A stretch of 64,000 nt of DNA from Pseudoclavibacter helvolus (GCF_014191305.1 NZ_JACHWJ010000001.1:806001-870000); one strand, 5' to 3'; positions 53,454 to 62,974 are shown, counted from the stretch's first letter. Numbers and translations are program-made. Notes: generated by a model not told the origin, from the letters alone.

Positions 53454-53780
53454 ATGGAAGAAGCAGAGCTCCGCGCGCAGGCCCTGGCCGCCATCGACCA
53501 CCACAAGCGCCTCGCGGCCAGCATCCACGCAGCCGCTGTCCGCCGGCTCTCGTCGGAACCGCAGAGCGAAGAATGGCAGCGACACAACGAAGACGTCGAC
53601 CGCTTCATCGACGAGTTGCTCGCCCACGAGTTCACGACGGCGAAGTCGGCATTGCAGGCCCTCGCCTCGCACGAGGCGCAACACGCTGTCGGCATCGGCA
53701 GACAGTCAGGCCTCGATGCGGTCCTTATCGCCAACAGCCTCGAGCGCGCCATTCTCGATCAGCAGGCGACGAAAGCCTGA
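53454..53780 (+). CDS. small helical protein of unknown function
   Basis: A 108-residue, entirely helical-looking protein rich in Ala, His, Glu and Gln (AAIDHHKRLAASIHAAAVRR, ALASHEAQHAVGIG), without membrane segments. Strong G/C bias at third codon positions supports real coding. No clear ribosome site or -10 box precedes the ATG. It lies between the glnA terminator and the convergent glnE gene; no link to nitrogen control can be read. Confidence 0.6.
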   Translation: MEEAELRAQALAAIDHHKRLAASIHAAAVRRLSSEPQSEEWQRHNEDVDRFIDELLAHEFTTAKSALQALASHEAQHAVGIGRQSGLDAVLIANSLERAILDQQATKA

Positions 53781-53824
53781 CCTCCTGAACTGTGTAACCA
53801 GCAGGCCCTGCTGACGTCGCTGAG

Positions 53825-56800
53825 CTACTCGCCGTAGAAGAGGCGCTCGAAGACACGGCGTGAGCGCCGAGTCTCCCCCAGGTAGTCGTCCTCGAGGTGC
53901 GGACCGGAGCCTGGCGCGTAGCCGAGCGCCCGCGCGACGGCGTCGAGAGTCGGCCCGTCCTGCGGTAGGAGGTCGGACTGCTTGTTCGTCGCGAGGTAGA
54001 GCGCCGAGCGCACCCGCGACGCCAGCAGCCAGGCATCCCGCAGTTGGTTCGCATCTGCAGGAGTAAGCAGCTCCTCGGCCTGCGCGGCGTCGAGCGTTCC
54101 GAGCGTCGAGGTCGTGCGCAGCGAGGGCACGTGCATTGCGTGCTGCAGCTGCAACGTCTGAGCTAGCCACTCGACGTCGCTCAGCGAGCCGCGGCCAAGC
54201 TTCAAGTGCCGTTTCGGGTCTGCGCCCTGCGGCAGGCGCTCGTTCTCGACGCGAGCCTTGATGCGACGCACCTCGCGCAGGCCGTCCTCGGAAAGCTCCT
54301 TGCCGTAGCGGACGTCATCGACGAGGTCCATGAAACGGTCACGCACGTTGGGATCGCCGACGACGTCCTGCGCGCGCAGGAGCGCCTGAGTCTCCCACCC
54401 GAGCGACCAGCGAGCGTAGTAGCTGCGGTAGGCGGATAGGGAACGCACGAGCGGGCCGGACTTGCCCTCGGGGCGGAGCCCAGCATCCAGGTCGATGGGC
54501 ATACGCGGGTCAGCGGTGAACTCGACGATGCGGTGCACAAGCGAGAGGGCCCGCCTGCTCGCGAGGTCGGGGTTCGAGAAGTCGCCTGGCTCGAACACGT
54601 AGAGCACGTCGAGGTCCGAGCCGAAGCCGAGCTCGCGGCCCCCATAGCGACCCATCGCGATGATCGCGAACGGCGGGTACTCGACCTTGTCGATTCTGCG
54701 CACCGCGTCGTAGGCGCCCTGGAGAGTCGCCGTCGCGATGTCCGAGAGCCCAGACCCCGTCTGCTTGATGTCGATGAGGCTCAGGAGGCCGCCGATCGCG
54801 AGGCGCAGCACCTCACGCCGGCGGAAGGTGCGGAGCGCACGCCGCAGCGCAACCTCGTCGTCGTGACGACGGATAGTCGTGGCTACCTCGTCGAGCAGGG
54901 CGCTGAGCGAGCGGGGCTTCAGCTGTGCGTCGTCATCGAGCCACTTCACCGCTTCCGGGTAAAGCTCGAAGAACTCCGCCGCAAACTTTGAGCCTGACAG
55001 CAACTGCGTGAGTCGCTTCGCCGCTGCCGAGCTGTCCCGTAGCAGCCGCAGGTACCAGGCGGTGTCGCCGAGCCGCTCGGAGAGCTTCCGGAAGGCCAGG
55101 AAACCGCTGTCAGGGTCGCTCCCCTGCGAAAACCAGTCGATGAGCACCGGAAGCAACGTGCGCTGCATGATGGCGCGCCGCGAGACTCCCTTCACGAGCG
55201 CCGTGATGTGTGCGAGCGCGCCCTTCGGGTCGAGGAAGCCGATCGCTCGCAGGCGGGCCTCCGCCTGGTCGGAGCTCAGCGCGAACCCCTCGGTGGGCAG
55301 CGCAGCGACTGCAGAGAGCAGCGGCCGGTAGAAGACCTTCTCGTGGAGGCCCCTGACACGCAGCTTGACTCGCTGCCACTCGTCGGTGAGCTCACGCGAG
55401 TTTGCGAAGCTGGCGGACCTCGCCAGCACGGCCCGCTCGATGTCGCTCGTCGGCATGAGATGCGTGCGACGCAGCGCGCGAAGCTGGATGCGGTGCTCCA
55501 GCAGCCTCAGGAACTCATAGTCGGAGGAGAACTGGTTCGCGTCGTCGCGTCCGATGTACCCACCCTCACTGAGCGCCTCGAGCGCGGCGAGCGTCGAACG
55601 CTCACGCACGCTCTCGTCGTGCTGTCCGTGCACAAGCTGGAGCAACTGGACGGTGAACTCGATATCGCGCAACCCGCCTGGGCCCAGCTTGATCTGCAGA
55701 TCGACTTCCTCGGCCGGGATGTGGTCCGTCACGCGCTCACGCATCGCCCGCACCTGGTCGACGAAATCGGCCCGGCTCGCGCTCGCCCAGATGAGCGGCT
55801 CGACGCGACGCTCGAACTCGGCCCCGAGACGCAGGTCTCCTGCCATGGCCCTCGACTTGATGAGCGCCTGGAACTCCCAGTTCTTCGCCCACCGCTCGTA
55901 GTACTTCGCGTACGAGTCGATCGTGCGGACCAGGGCGCCATCTTTGCCCTCGGGGCGAAGGTTGGCGTCTACCTCCCAGAGCGCGGGTTCGACGTCGGTC
56001 GAGTCGATGACTCGCATGGTGAGGCTCGCGAGCCTCGTGCCGATCTCGACGGCCCTTGGGACGGCGACGCAGTCCGGGTCCGACGACTCCGCGACGAACA
56101 TGATGTCGACATCGCTGATGTAGTTGAGCTCCTCGGCACCGGCCTTGCCCATGCCGATGACCGCAAGACGGACGCATTCGACCTGCTCCGCGGGGAAGCG
56201 TCCGAATCCGCTCGGAGGCGCCTGGGTCTCGGCGCGCGCGACCATGATCGCCGCATCCAACGTCTCGCCTGCGAGGTCGGCAAGCGCGCGGCTCACCTCT
56301 CTGACGCAACCGCGCTGATCGTCCTGCGCGAGGTCGAAAGCCGTGATGCGGGCCAGCTCTGTTCGGTACCGGATGCGCAGCGACCTAGCGGCCTCCGATC
56401 CGGTCAGTTGAGCAACCGCCATGCCGAATCCACCGTCTGCGTCGGCGCGTTCGGCGTCGACGCCCACGCTCGCCGCCATGCGCCGCTGCAGTTCGTCGCG
56501 AGTCGGCAGCTCGGCCTCACCGGACTGCACCACTTCCATCGTGCGCGGGTGCCGCAGGAAGAACTCAGCGAGCCCCGTCGAGGCTCCGAGGAGGCGCACT
56601 ACGGTCTTCGCGTTGGGACGCTCGGCGAACAGCGAGTCGACGGCGCTCGGGTGCTGCCTTGCGAGGTAGACCAGCCACTGCAGCGCCTGGTCGGGGTCGG
56701 CGACACGCTCGTCGACCACCGAGAAGACGTCGTCGGCGCGCACCCCGGTCAGCTCGGCGAGCTCCGTAAGACGCGGCTCGGCCTCGCTTGGCGCGGCAAA

Positions 56801-56842
56801 GCCCGCCCTCGCGAGGCGCGTCCGGAGTCCGTCTGAGCGCAC
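53825..56842 (-). CDS. glnE: glutamine synthetase adenylyltransferase/deadenylase
   Basis: This 1005-residue bifunctional enzyme has two nucleotidyltransferase domains. The N-terminal deadenylase half contains LNYISDVDIMFVAE and the C-terminal adenylylating half contains GFGSDLDVLYVFEP, each with the G-x-D-x-D metal motif, joined by helical regulatory domains. It sets GlnA activity by modifying its tyrosine. The GTG at 56842 lies three bases after the glnA2 stop, so translation is coupled. Length and order match full-size GlnE. Confidence 0.95.
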   Translation of the reverse strand: MRSDGLRTRLARAGFAAPSEAEPRLTELAELTGVRADDVFSVVDERVADPDQALQWLVYLARQHPSAVDSLFAERPNAKTVVRLLGASTGLAEFFLRHPRTMEVVQSGEAELPTRDELQRRMAASVGVDAERADADGGFGMAVAQLTGSEAARSLRIRYRTELARITAFDLAQDDQRGCVREVSRALADLAGETLDAAIMVARAETQAPPSGFGRFPAEQVECVRLAVIGMGKAGAEELNYISDVDIMFVAESSDPDCVAVPRAVEIGTRLASLTMRVIDSTDVEPALWEVDANLRPEGKDGALVRTIDSYAKYYERWAKNWEFQALIKSRAMAGDLRLGAEFERRVEPLIWASASRADFVDQVRAMRERVTDHIPAEEVDLQIKLGPGGLRDIEFTVQLLQLVHGQHDESVRERSTLAALEALSEGGYIGRDDANQFSSDYEFLRLLEHRIQLRALRRTHLMPTSDIERAVLARSASFANSRELTDEWQRVKLRVRGLHEKVFYRPLLSAVAALPTEGFALSSDQAEARLRAIGFLDPKGALAHITALVKGVSRRAIMQRTLLPVLIDWFSQGSDPDSGFLAFRKLSERLGDTAWYLRLLRDSSAAAKRLTQLLSGSKFAAEFFELYPEAVKWLDDDAQLKPRSLSALLDEVATTIRRHDDEVALRRALRTFRRREVLRLAIGGLLSLIDIKQTGSGLSDIATATLQGAYDAVRRIDKVEYPPFAIIAMGRYGGRELGFGSDLDVLYVFEPGDFSNPDLASRRALSLVHRIVEFTADPRMPIDLDAGLRPEGKSGPLVRSLSAYRSYYARWSLGWETQALLRAQDVVGDPNVRDRFMDLVDDVRYGKELSEDGLREVRRIKARVENERLPQGADPKRHLKLGRGSLSDVEWLAQTLQLQHAMHVPSLRTTSTLGTLDAAQAEELLTPADANQLRDAWLLASRVRSALYLATNKQSDLLPQDGPTLDAVARALGYAPGSGPHLEDDYLGETRRSRRVFERLFYGE

Positions 56843-56845
56843 GGT

Positions 56846-58183
56846 CTACAAGGCGTGCAGATTCGAGGCGAGCTCGAACGGCGTGACCTGGGCCCGGTAC
56901 TGCTTCCATTCGGCGCGCTTGTTCGCCAGGAAGTAGGCGAAGACCTGCTCACCGAGCGTCTCGGCGACAAGCTCCGAGTTCTCCATGATGGAGATCGCCT
57001 CGTTGAGGCTGGAAGGCAGCGGGGCGAAGCCGAGCACACTGCGCTCGCGCGGCGACATCTCCCAGATGTCCCCCTCGATCTCGGCCGGAAGCTCGTACTC
57101 CTCCGCCACGCCCTTGAGCCCGGCGGAAAGCAGGACCGCGTACGCGAGGTACGGGTTGGCAGCAGAGTCGATGCCGCGGTACTCGACACGAGCTGAGCCG
57201 CCCTTGTTGGGCTTGTAGGTCGGGATGCGGACGAGCGCCGAGCTGTTGTTGTGACCCCAGCAAGCGTAGCTCGGGGCCTCGTCCCCGCCCCAGATCCGCT
57301 TGTAGGAGTTCACGAACTGGTTGGTCACCGCGGTGATCTCCGGCGCGTGCTTGAGTAGGCCGGCGACGAAGTGCCTGCCGATCTTGGAGAGCTGGTACTC
57401 GGCACCTGGCTCGTGGAAGACGTTGGTGTCGCCCTCGAAGAGCGAGACGTGCGTGTGCATTCCGCTGCCCGGGTGCTGCCACATGGGCTTCGGCATGAAC
57501 GTCGCGTAGACGCCCTGCTCGATGGCGACTTCCTTAACGACCGTGCGGAACGTCATGACGTTGTCTGCCGTGTTGAGCGCGTCGGAGAAGCGGAGGTCGA
57601 TCTCGTTCTGGCCTGGACCCGCCTCGTGGTGGCTGTACTCGACGGAGATGCCGAGGTCCTCCAGGATGCGGACCGCGCGGCGACGGAAGTCGTGCGCGGT
57701 GCCTCCCGGAACGTTGTCGAAGTAGCCGGCGTTGTCGGCGGGTACGGGCTCGCCGCCGAGCGCCTCATCTGACTTCAGGAGGTAGAACTCGATCTCGGGG
57801 TGCACGTAGAACGTGAAGCCCTGCGCAGAGGCTACGTCGAGAGCGCGGCGGAGTACCCGGCGCGGGTCGGTCACGGAAGGCTGACCATCCGGAGTCGAGA
57901 TGTCGCAGAACATGCGAGCCGTCGGGTCGATATCGCCGCGCCACGGAAGCATCTGGAACGTCGAGGGGTCCGGGTGAAGGAGCATGTCGGCTTCAGAACG
58001 CCTCGTAAAGCCCTCGACGGCCGAGCCGTCGAGACCGATGCCTTCGTTGAAGGCACCCTCGACCTCCGCCGGTGCGATCGCCACGGACTTCAGTGTTCCG
58101 AGAACGTCCGTGAACCACAGGCGGATGAACTTGATCCCGCGCTCTTCAATCTGGCGGAGTACGAAGTCCTGCTGCTTGTCCAC
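56846..58183 (-). CDS. glnA2: second glutamine synthetase-like protein
   Basis: A 445-residue GS-I homologue of the GlnA2 type found beside glnE in actinobacteria. GS blocks are [42 protein letters not shown] and [13 protein letters not shown]. The adenylylation region reads [13 protein letters not shown], without the tyrosine, so GlnE should not modify it. Homologues lack strong GS activity in some species or use polyamines, so the substrate is open. The start is GTG 58183 with GGAG upstream. No GlnR box is seen in the 63-bp gap to panB. Confidence 0.9.
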   Translation of the reverse strand: MDKQQDFVLRQIEERGIKFIRLWFTDVLGTLKSVAIAPAEVEGAFNEGIGLDGSAVEGFTRRSEADMLLHPDPSTFQMLPWRGDIDPTARMFCDISTPDGQPSVTDPRRVLRRALDVASAQGFTFYVHPEIEFYLLKSDEALGGEPVPADNAGYFDNVPGGTAHDFRRRAVRILEDLGISVEYSHHEAGPGQNEIDLRFSDALNTADNVMTFRTVVKEVAIEQGVYATFMPKPMWQHPGSGMHTHVSLFEGDTNVFHEPGAEYQLSKIGRHFVAGLLKHAPEITAVTNQFVNSYKRIWGGDEAPSYACWGHNNSSALVRIPTYKPNKGGSARVEYRGIDSAANPYLAYAVLLSAGLKGVAEEYELPAEIEGDIWEMSPRERSVLGFAPLPSSLNEAISIMENSELVAETLGEQVFAYFLANKRAEWKQYRAQVTPFELASNLHAL

Positions 58184-58245
58184 TCGGGCTCCAATTCTTG
58201 TTGTGCGCCTCCCCCTAGGCTACTGGGCCTGAGGCCGCCCCGCCG

Positions 58246-58251
58246 TATGAT
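58246..58251 (+). promoter_or_regulatory. -10 box (TATGAT), leaderless panB
   Basis: TATGAT, seven bases (GGCCAGC), then ATG 58259. Two upstream ATGs lie within the hexamer, so 58259 is the likely start. Confidence 0.55.
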
Positions 58252-58258
58252 GGCCAGC

Positions 58259-59086
58259 ATGTCTCAGGCCAGTGCACCGAAGCGAGTCCGAATTCGACAC
58301 TTTCAGACGGCCAAGGCCGCCGGTGAGCGCATCACCGCTCTGACGAGCTATGACGCCATGACCGCTGCGGTGTTTGACGAGGCCGGCATCGACGTGCTCC
58401 TCGTGGGCGACTCAGCGGCCACCACGGTGCTCGGAGAGACGTCGACACTCCCCGTCACCGTCGACGAGCTGATTCCCATGGCTCGCTCCGTCGCGCGCGG
58501 CGTGTCGCGAGCCCTCGTCGTCGCCGATCTGCCCTTCGGCAGCTACGAGCGCGGGCCGGACCAGGCGCTCGACACCGCCGTGCGTTTCATGAAGGAGGCA
58601 GGCGTGCAGGCGGTCAAGCTCGAGGGCGGCGTGCGGTCGCAGGCGACCATTAAGCGCATCGTCGAGGCTGGCATCCCAGTCATGGCGCACATCGGCTACA
58701 CGCCGCAGAGCGAGCACGGGCTCGGCGGTCACGTAGTGCAGGGCAGGGGCGACTCCGCCGATCGCGTGCGAGCGGATGCACGGGCCGTGCAGGAAGCCGG
58801 AGCCTTCAGCGTTGTCCTCGAGATGGTGCCCGCCGTGCTCGCGGCCGAGATCACGCGCGAGCTCGTGATCCCCACGATCGGCATCGGCGCCGGTGCCGAG
58901 TGCGACGGTCAGATCCTCGTGTGGACTGACGCCATGGGCCTCGGCACCGGGCGAGTGCCTCGCTTCGTCCGCAAGTACGCAGACCTGCGCACGACCCTTC
59001 TCGACGCAGCATCCGCCTACCGCGATGAGGTCAAGTCAGGTGCGTTCCCGTCTGAGGCAGAGAGCTTCGAGGACCTGACCAGCTGA
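58259..59086 (+). CDS. panB: 3-methyl-2-oxobutanoate hydroxymethyltransferase
   Basis: This 275-residue enzyme performs the first step of pantothenate synthesis, adding a hydroxymethyl group from methylenetetrahydrofolate to ketoisovalerate. The metal and substrate blocks are [48 protein letters not shown] and [16 protein letters not shown]. The start is set by the -10 box. It is monocistronic and divergent from glnA2. Confidence 0.94.
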   Translation: MSQASAPKRVRIRHFQTAKAAGERITALTSYDAMTAAVFDEAGIDVLLVGDSAATTVLGETSTLPVTVDELIPMARSVARGVSRALVVADLPFGSYERGPDQALDTAVRFMKEAGVQAVKLEGGVRSQATIKRIVEAGIPVMAHIGYTPQSEHGLGGHVVQGRGDSADRVRADARAVQEAGAFSVVLEMVPAVLAAEITRELVIPTIGIGAGAECDGQILVWTDAMGLGTGRVPRFVRKYADLRTTLLDAASAYRDEVKSGAFPSEAESFEDLTS

Positions 59087-59118
59087 GAAGGCGTCGAAGC
59101 TTCGAGAGGGCCGCGAGA

Positions 59119-59307
59119 TCAGCGGTTCTCTTCAGCTTCTTCCTCTGCCCAAGCCTTTGCGCGCTCCTGAAGCTTTTCGGGGGCGCGCTTCGCTTCCGCC
59201 TCCGACGTGAACGGGCCGACGAGATCGGAAGCGAGGGACTGCTTTCCGACCTCGACCTCACCTGTGCGGGAGTTGTACCAGAATTCCTGTGCATGCGTAT
59301 CGGTCAT
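59119..59307 (-). CDS. small SPOR-like actinobacterial protein
   Basis: A 62-residue acidic protein with EFWYNSRTGEVEVGKQ, LVGPFTSEAEA and a charged C-terminal helix. Actinobacterial genomes carry similar short proteins annotated as SPOR-domain, often next to map. TACGCT seven bases upstream of ATG 59307 marks a leaderless start, only 12 bp from the divergent map start. The function is unknown. Confidence 0.7.
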   Translation of the reverse strand: MTDTHAQEFWYNSRTGEVEVGKQSLASDLVGPFTSEAEAKRAPEKLQERAKAWAEEEAEENR

Positions 59308-59312
59308 AGGCT
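59307..59312 (+). promoter_or_regulatory. -10 box (TAGGCT), leaderless map
   Basis: TAGGCT, seven bases (CAAGCGT), then ATG 59320. Its first base is the first base of the opposite gene's ATG. Confidence 0.5.
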
Positions 59313-59314
59313 CA

Positions 59315-59320
59315 AGCGTA
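59315..59320 (-). promoter_or_regulatory. -10 box (TACGCT), leaderless small SPOR-like gene
   Basis: On the minus strand TACGCT, seven bases (TGAGCCT), then ATG 59307. Its first base pairs with the A of the map start codon. Confidence 0.5.
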
Positions 59321-60192
59321 TGCCGAAAGACCCGAGAACCGGACTCCTCACGCCCGGACGAAGTGCGCCGATCCGAACTGTCCCAAGCGCCATCGCCCGG
59401 CCGCCGTACGTTGGAAAGCCTGCCCCTGACAAGTGGACGGGTGGGGACGTCTACACGCCAGAGGAGGTCGCGCGCATCGCGCGCGCATCCGCGATCGCCG
59501 CCGATGCCCTGCAGCACCTCGAGCAGTACGCGGTCCCCGGGGTCACGACGGACGAGCTCGACAGCATCGCCCATGACTTCGTGATTGCCCGGGGTGCCTA
59601 CCCCTCAACGCTGGGCTACCGCGGATTCCCGAAGTCGAGCTGCACCTCGCTCAACGAGGTCATCTGTCACGGCATCCCTGACGACACCGTGCTCGAATCT
59701 GGCGACATCCTCAACGTCGACATCACCGCCTACTTCGAGGGGATGCACGGCGACACCAACCGCATGTACCTCGTCGGTGAGGTCGACGAGGAGTCGCGGC
59801 TGCTTGTCGAGCGCACCCACGAGGCGATGATGCGAGGGATAGCCGCAGCGAAACCGGGGCGTCAGGTGAACATCATCGGCCGGGTCATCGAGAAGTACGC
59901 GGGTCGGTTCGGCTACGGAGTAGTACGCGACTACACGGGGCACGGTGTTGGCAGCGCCTTCCACTCCGGCCTGATCGTCCCTCACTATGACGCGCCGCAG
60001 TACAGCACGATCATCGAAGAGGGCATGGTCTTCACGGTGGAGCCGATGCTCACGCTCGGCACTTCAGACTGGCGGCTCTGGGAGGACGGTTGGACGGTTG
60101 TTACCGCCGACGGATCCCGATGCGCGCAGTGGGAGCACACCGTCGTCGTGATGGCGAACGGCGCGGAGCTGCTCACCGTCCCGAGCGCCTGA
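59320..60192 (+). CDS. map: type I methionine aminopeptidase
   Basis: This 290-residue metallopeptidase removes the initiator methionine. The N-terminal 40 residues (MPKDPRTGLLTPGRSAP) form an actinobacterial extension with a PxxP stretch. Metal ligands lie in LNVDITAYFEGMHGDTN, the histidine in DYTGHGVGSAFH, EPMLTLG and QWEHTVVV. ATG 59320 is supported by the leaderless -10 box. Next on the same strand is ppgK. Confidence 0.94.
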   Translation: MPKDPRTGLLTPGRSAPIRTVPSAIARPPYVGKPAPDKWTGGDVYTPEEVARIARASAIAADALQHLEQYAVPGVTTDELDSIAHDFVIARGAYPSTLGYRGFPKSSCTSLNEVICHGIPDDTVLESGDILNVDITAYFEGMHGDTNRMYLVGEVDEESRLLVERTHEAMMRGIAAAKPGRQVNIIGRVIEKYAGRFGYGVVRDYTGHGVGSAFHSGLIVPHYDAPQYSTIIEEGMVFTVEPMLTLGTSDWRLWEDGWTVVTADGSRCAQWEHTVVVMANGAELLTVPSA

Positions 60193-60228
60193 GCTCCTCC
60201 CCGAATCGAGCCGAGCCCTCGTGCCGGA

Positions 60229-60234
60229 TATGCT
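60229..60234 (+). promoter_or_regulatory. -10 box (TATGCT), leaderless ppgK
   Basis: TATGCT, seven bases (CACTCGC), then ATG 60242. It rules against the upstream GTG 60221 and ATG 60230. Confidence 0.5.
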
Positions 60235-60241
60235 CACTCGC

Positions 60242-61024
60242 ATGGGGAAGAGCAGAGCCACGAAGGCCATCGGCATCGACATCGGCGGGACCGGCATCAA
60301 GGGAGCACTCGTCGACCTGCGCACTGGGGAGCTCCTCTCCAAGCGCCGGAAGGTTCCGACGCCTGTTGGCGGCGACCCGCGCGAGGTCATCGAAGCGACC
60401 ATGGAGATCGTCCGGAAGATCTGGGACAAGGACCTCGACGGCGACTCGGACGTGCCCGTCGGCATCAGCGTCCCCGCGATCGTCAAGCACGGTGTGACGC
60501 GGTCCGCCGCGAACATCTCCCCGCTCTGGATCGACTTCGCCGCACGCGCGGCGTTCTCGGAAGCAGTCGGGCGTGAGGTCGCGCTCGCGAACGACGCCGA
60601 CGCTGCCGGTATCGCCGAGGTCCGCTTCGGAGTCGCACACGGTCGGCTCGACAGCGTCATCATGACCACGCTCGGCACCGGTATCGGTACCGCGATGTTC
60701 TACGGCGGCCACCTGTTCCCTAACAGCGAGCTCGGCCACATCAGCATCGGCGAGCACAGCGATTACGAGAAGTTCGCGTCCTCGAAGGTCCGCGAACGGG
60801 AAGAACTCGCGTTCGCAGAGTGGGGCGCCAGGCTCACGCCGTACTACCGACAGCTCGAAGCCCTCTTCTCCCCGGATGTGTTCATCGTTTCCGGGGGAAT
60901 CTCCAAGCAGGCCGATGAGTTCCTTCACTACATCGACGTGGAGACGCCCATCGTCGTCGCGGAGTTCATGAACAACGCGGGCATCGTCGGATCTGCCTGC
61001 CTCGCGGCAGAGCACTGGGTCTAG
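60242..61024 (+). CDS. ppgK: polyphosphate glucokinase
   Basis: A 260-residue ROK-fold kinase of the actinobacterial PpgK type, which phosphorylates glucose using polyphosphate or ATP. The phosphate loop is GIDIGGTGIKGALVD, catalytic Asp lies in LANDADAAGIAE, and TTLGTGIGTAMF follows. The PpgK hallmark HISIGEHSDYEKFASS is present in place of the ROK zinc cluster. The start is set by the -10 box. The terminator is shared with rnpB. Confidence 0.94.
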   Translation: MGKSRATKAIGIDIGGTGIKGALVDLRTGELLSKRRKVPTPVGGDPREVIEATMEIVRKIWDKDLDGDSDVPVGISVPAIVKHGVTRSAANISPLWIDFAARAAFSEAVGREVALANDADAAGIAEVRFGVAHGRLDSVIMTTLGTGIGTAMFYGGHLFPNSELGHISIGEHSDYEKFASSKVREREELAFAEWGARLTPYYRQLEALFSPDVFIVSGGISKQADEFLHYIDVETPIVVAEFMNNAGIVGSACLAAEHWV

Positions 61025-61041
61025 AAGCAGGCAGAGCAAGA

Positions 61042-61082
61042 CGCGGGAGGCCGGGGGCGATTGTCGCTCCCGGCCTCCCGCG
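61042..61082. terminator. hairpin between ppgK and rnpB
   Basis: cgcgggaggccggg (61042-61055) pairs with 61069-61082, and an inner GCGA/TCGC stem makes it nearly continuous. It is shared by ppgK (+) and rnpB (-). Confidence 0.85.
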
Positions 61083-61097
61083 TTGTCTGACGAAGAC

Positions 61098-61486
61098 GAG
61101 CAGGCCGACCGATACGCCGGGTTCTGTCCCGACCTGGGTCGGGGGCGGCCATCTCTCTCGCTCGCACGTTGCCGCGCGAATCTAGCGGCCTACCCGGGGA
61201 CTCGGCGAGCCGCGTCATCATCCCCTGTATGGCCTTGCTCCGGACGAGGTTTACCGTGCGGCGCCTGTCACCAGGCGCCCGGTGGGCTCTTACCCCACCC
61301 TTTCACCCTTACCCGTGCACCCCGAAGGGCGTCACCGTTTCTCAAGAGAAGCGGCGGGGCGGTCTGCTTTCTGTGGCACTGTCTCGCGGGTTTCCCCGGG
61401 TGGGCGTTACCCACCGTCCTGCCCTATGGAGCCCGGACGTTCCTCGGCATGGTTTCCCATGACGCGACCGCCTAGTCGACCTGCTC
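61098..61486 (-). ncRNA. rnpB: RNase P RNA, bacterial type A
   Basis: The minus strand carries the catalytic RNA of RNase P, which trims tRNA 5' ends. The ends pair as helix P1: GAGCAGGTCGAC at the 5' end with GTCGGCCTGCTC at the 3' end. Universally conserved segments are recognisable, including the 5' GAGGAACGTCCGGGC, ACAGAAAGCAGACCGCC, GGTAAGAGCCCACCGG and the 3' ACAGAACCCGGCG. The length of about 389 nt is normal for actinobacteria. The 5' end at G61486 is consistent with the -10 box seven bases upstream. Confidence 0.95.
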
Positions 61487-61493
61487 TTCTCCC

Positions 61494-61499
61494 ATCGTA
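61494..61499 (-). promoter_or_regulatory. -10 box (TACGAT) of rnpB
   Basis: TACGAT on the minus strand, seven bases (GGGAGAA), then the predicted RNA 5' end at 61486. No convincing -35 is seen. Confidence 0.5.
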
Positions 61500-61630
61500 T
61501 CGCGCTCGACACGCATCGTTGCTTGCGAGAGCACCATGACGCTCGAGCGAGCGCGTGCCGTTGTCCTGCGAAACAACATATTCGCCTCAGATACCGTCGC
61601 TTCTCACCGCGCGGGACATCAATTGATAAC

Positions 61631-61819
61631 GGGCTCTTCCCAGATGAGGGTGTAGGTCGGCCGGGCGAGTCGGTCCGCAGATAGACGTCGAGGTCTCCCG
61701 ACGATGGAGGTTCCTGCGCCATCCGTCCGAAAGATCTCGACGTGACCGACGCTACCCCGCCGGCTGGCTTCGGCCGCCCTGACCTGACCGCCTTCGCGGC
61801 TCATCCCAGTCGACCCTGA
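61631..61819 (+). mobile_element. ISL3-family left end with truncated transposase start
   Basis: The stretch begins GGGCTCTTCCC, which looks like the terminal inverted repeat of ISL3-type elements. The leader and first codons of an ISL3 transposase follow from GTG 61742 (TDATPPAGFGRPDLTAF), then the frame leaves homology after 61797 and stops at 61817-61819. The same leader reappears before the complete transposase start at 63495. The AT-rich bases before 61631 are a possible target site, but the other end is outside the window so no duplication can be shown. Confidence 0.7.
61666..61797 (+). repeat. 132-bp direct repeat, copy 1
   Basis: Identical to 63419-63550 except for five substitutions. 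It covers the IS leader and the first 18 to 19 transposase codons. Confidence 0.92.
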
Positions 61820-62025
61820 TCGGGTCTGCTGACCCCCTCGATGAGAACGCAGCGACATCACAGCCACCCAACCCCGACCGTCCGGGAAGCCGGGACACGT
61901 CACATGGGCTGTGCTGCGGGCGTGTCGAGTGGGTAGTCCAGGGGCGACGCAGGAGCGTCGACGCGACGTGCTGAGAGGTGGTTCCAGTCGAGCGCTAGGA
62001 CACCGGCTACAGGCATGGCGATAGG

Positions 62026-62967
62026 TCAGGAACGGCGTCGCTCCCTGCGCAGGAGGGAGCGCAGAGTCTCGGCGTTCGCGTAGCCGACCCGTAGCGCGAT
62101 CTCGGCGGAGGTGAAGTCCGTGGTTGCTGAGAGGTGCCGAGCTCGTTCGATGCGAAGCCGTTGGACGAAGCCGAGCGGAGTGAGGTTGAGCGCCGCACGG
62201 ACTCGTCGTTCGAGGGTACGCCGGCTGGTGCCGAGCGACTGCGCGACGAAGGCGACGTTGAACGGTTCGTCCAGGCGGGCGCGCACGAAGCGTTCGAACT
62301 CGACGACGATCGGGTCCTCGTGCCGGAGATGTTCGTAGGCGACGAAAGCCGCCTGCGACGGGCGCTCGTCGATGATGAGGAGCTTGGCGACATGTTGGGC
62401 CAGGTCGGGGCTGATCGATCGCACGAGTGAGAGCGCGAGGTCGATGTGGGCGAAGGCGGCGCCGGCGGTGACGAGGTTCCCGTCGACCACGACCATGGTG
62501 TCGAGATCGAGGGCGACGGTCGGATAGCGCTTCAGGAACTCCGGCCCCAGGAACCAGCTGGTCGTCGCCCTCCGATGATGCATCCGTCCGGTCTCGGCGA
62601 CAGCGAACACGCCGGTACACGCCGCGGCGATCCGGGTGGTCGCCTCGTCGAGGCGCCCGAGCGAGGCGATGACCGAACGAGCATCTCGGCTCTGGAGGGC
62701 GTCGTGGGTCGCGGCGGCCGTAAGGGTTCCAAGCGCAGGGACGACGACCACGTCGAACTCTCCGGACTCCGACAGCGGGTGGTCCACCGACAGGGTCATC
62801 GATGCCGTCGTGGTCACTCGCCGTTTCGGTCCGAGGATGGCGAGTTCGATCGGGTCGATCCGCGGGTCGACATCGCCGCGGGCTCCGTCGGCCACCCGCA
62901 CGATGTCGATGATCGACGCGATAGCCGAACCGAAGCAGCCGTCGATCGCGATCAGTCCGATACGCAT
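62026..62967 (-). CDS. GlxA-type transcriptional regulator (DJ-1/PfpI-like plus AraC HTH)
   Basis: A 313-residue regulator with an N-terminal DJ-1/PfpI-like domain (about 1-185, MRIGLIAIDGCFGS, IAAACTGVFAVAETG) and a C-terminal AraC-type double helix-turn-helix (about 215-310, FNVAFVAQSLGTSRRTLERR, AEIALRVGYANAETLRSLLR). ATG 62967 is favoured by TATTGT seven bases upstream. It is divergent from a small monooxygenase gene, which it probably controls. It lies between the two IS leader copies, suggesting horizontal arrival. Confidence 0.9.
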   Translation of the reverse strand: MRIGLIAIDGCFGSAIASIIDIVRVADGARGDVDPRIDPIELAILGPKRRVTTTASMTLSVDHPLSESGEFDVVVVPALGTLTAAATHDALQSRDARSVIASLGRLDEATTRIAAACTGVFAVAETGRMHHRRATTSWFLGPEFLKRYPTVALDLDTMVVVDGNLVTAGAAFAHIDLALSLVRSISPDLAQHVAKLLIIDERPSQAAFVAYEHLRHEDPIVVEFERFVRARLDEPFNVAFVAQSLGTSRRTLERRVRAALNLTPLGFVQRLRIERARHLSATTDFTSAEIALRVGYANAETLRSLLRRERRRS

Positions 62968-62974
62968 GACGTAA

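Larger units (their letters stand above)
61487..62025. other. gene-free stretch with an insertion-sequence end
   Basis: Between rnpB and the AraC-type gene there is the rnpB promoter, then from 61631 the left end of an ISL3-like element with a truncated transposase start. From 61820 to 62025 I see no gene, RNA or repeat. Confidence 0.7.

Noticed and set aside
61820-62025. A small gene or RNA between the IS end and the AraC-type gene
   Set aside because: No frame has a supported start, coding bias or family resemblance, and no stable RNA fold was recognised by eye.
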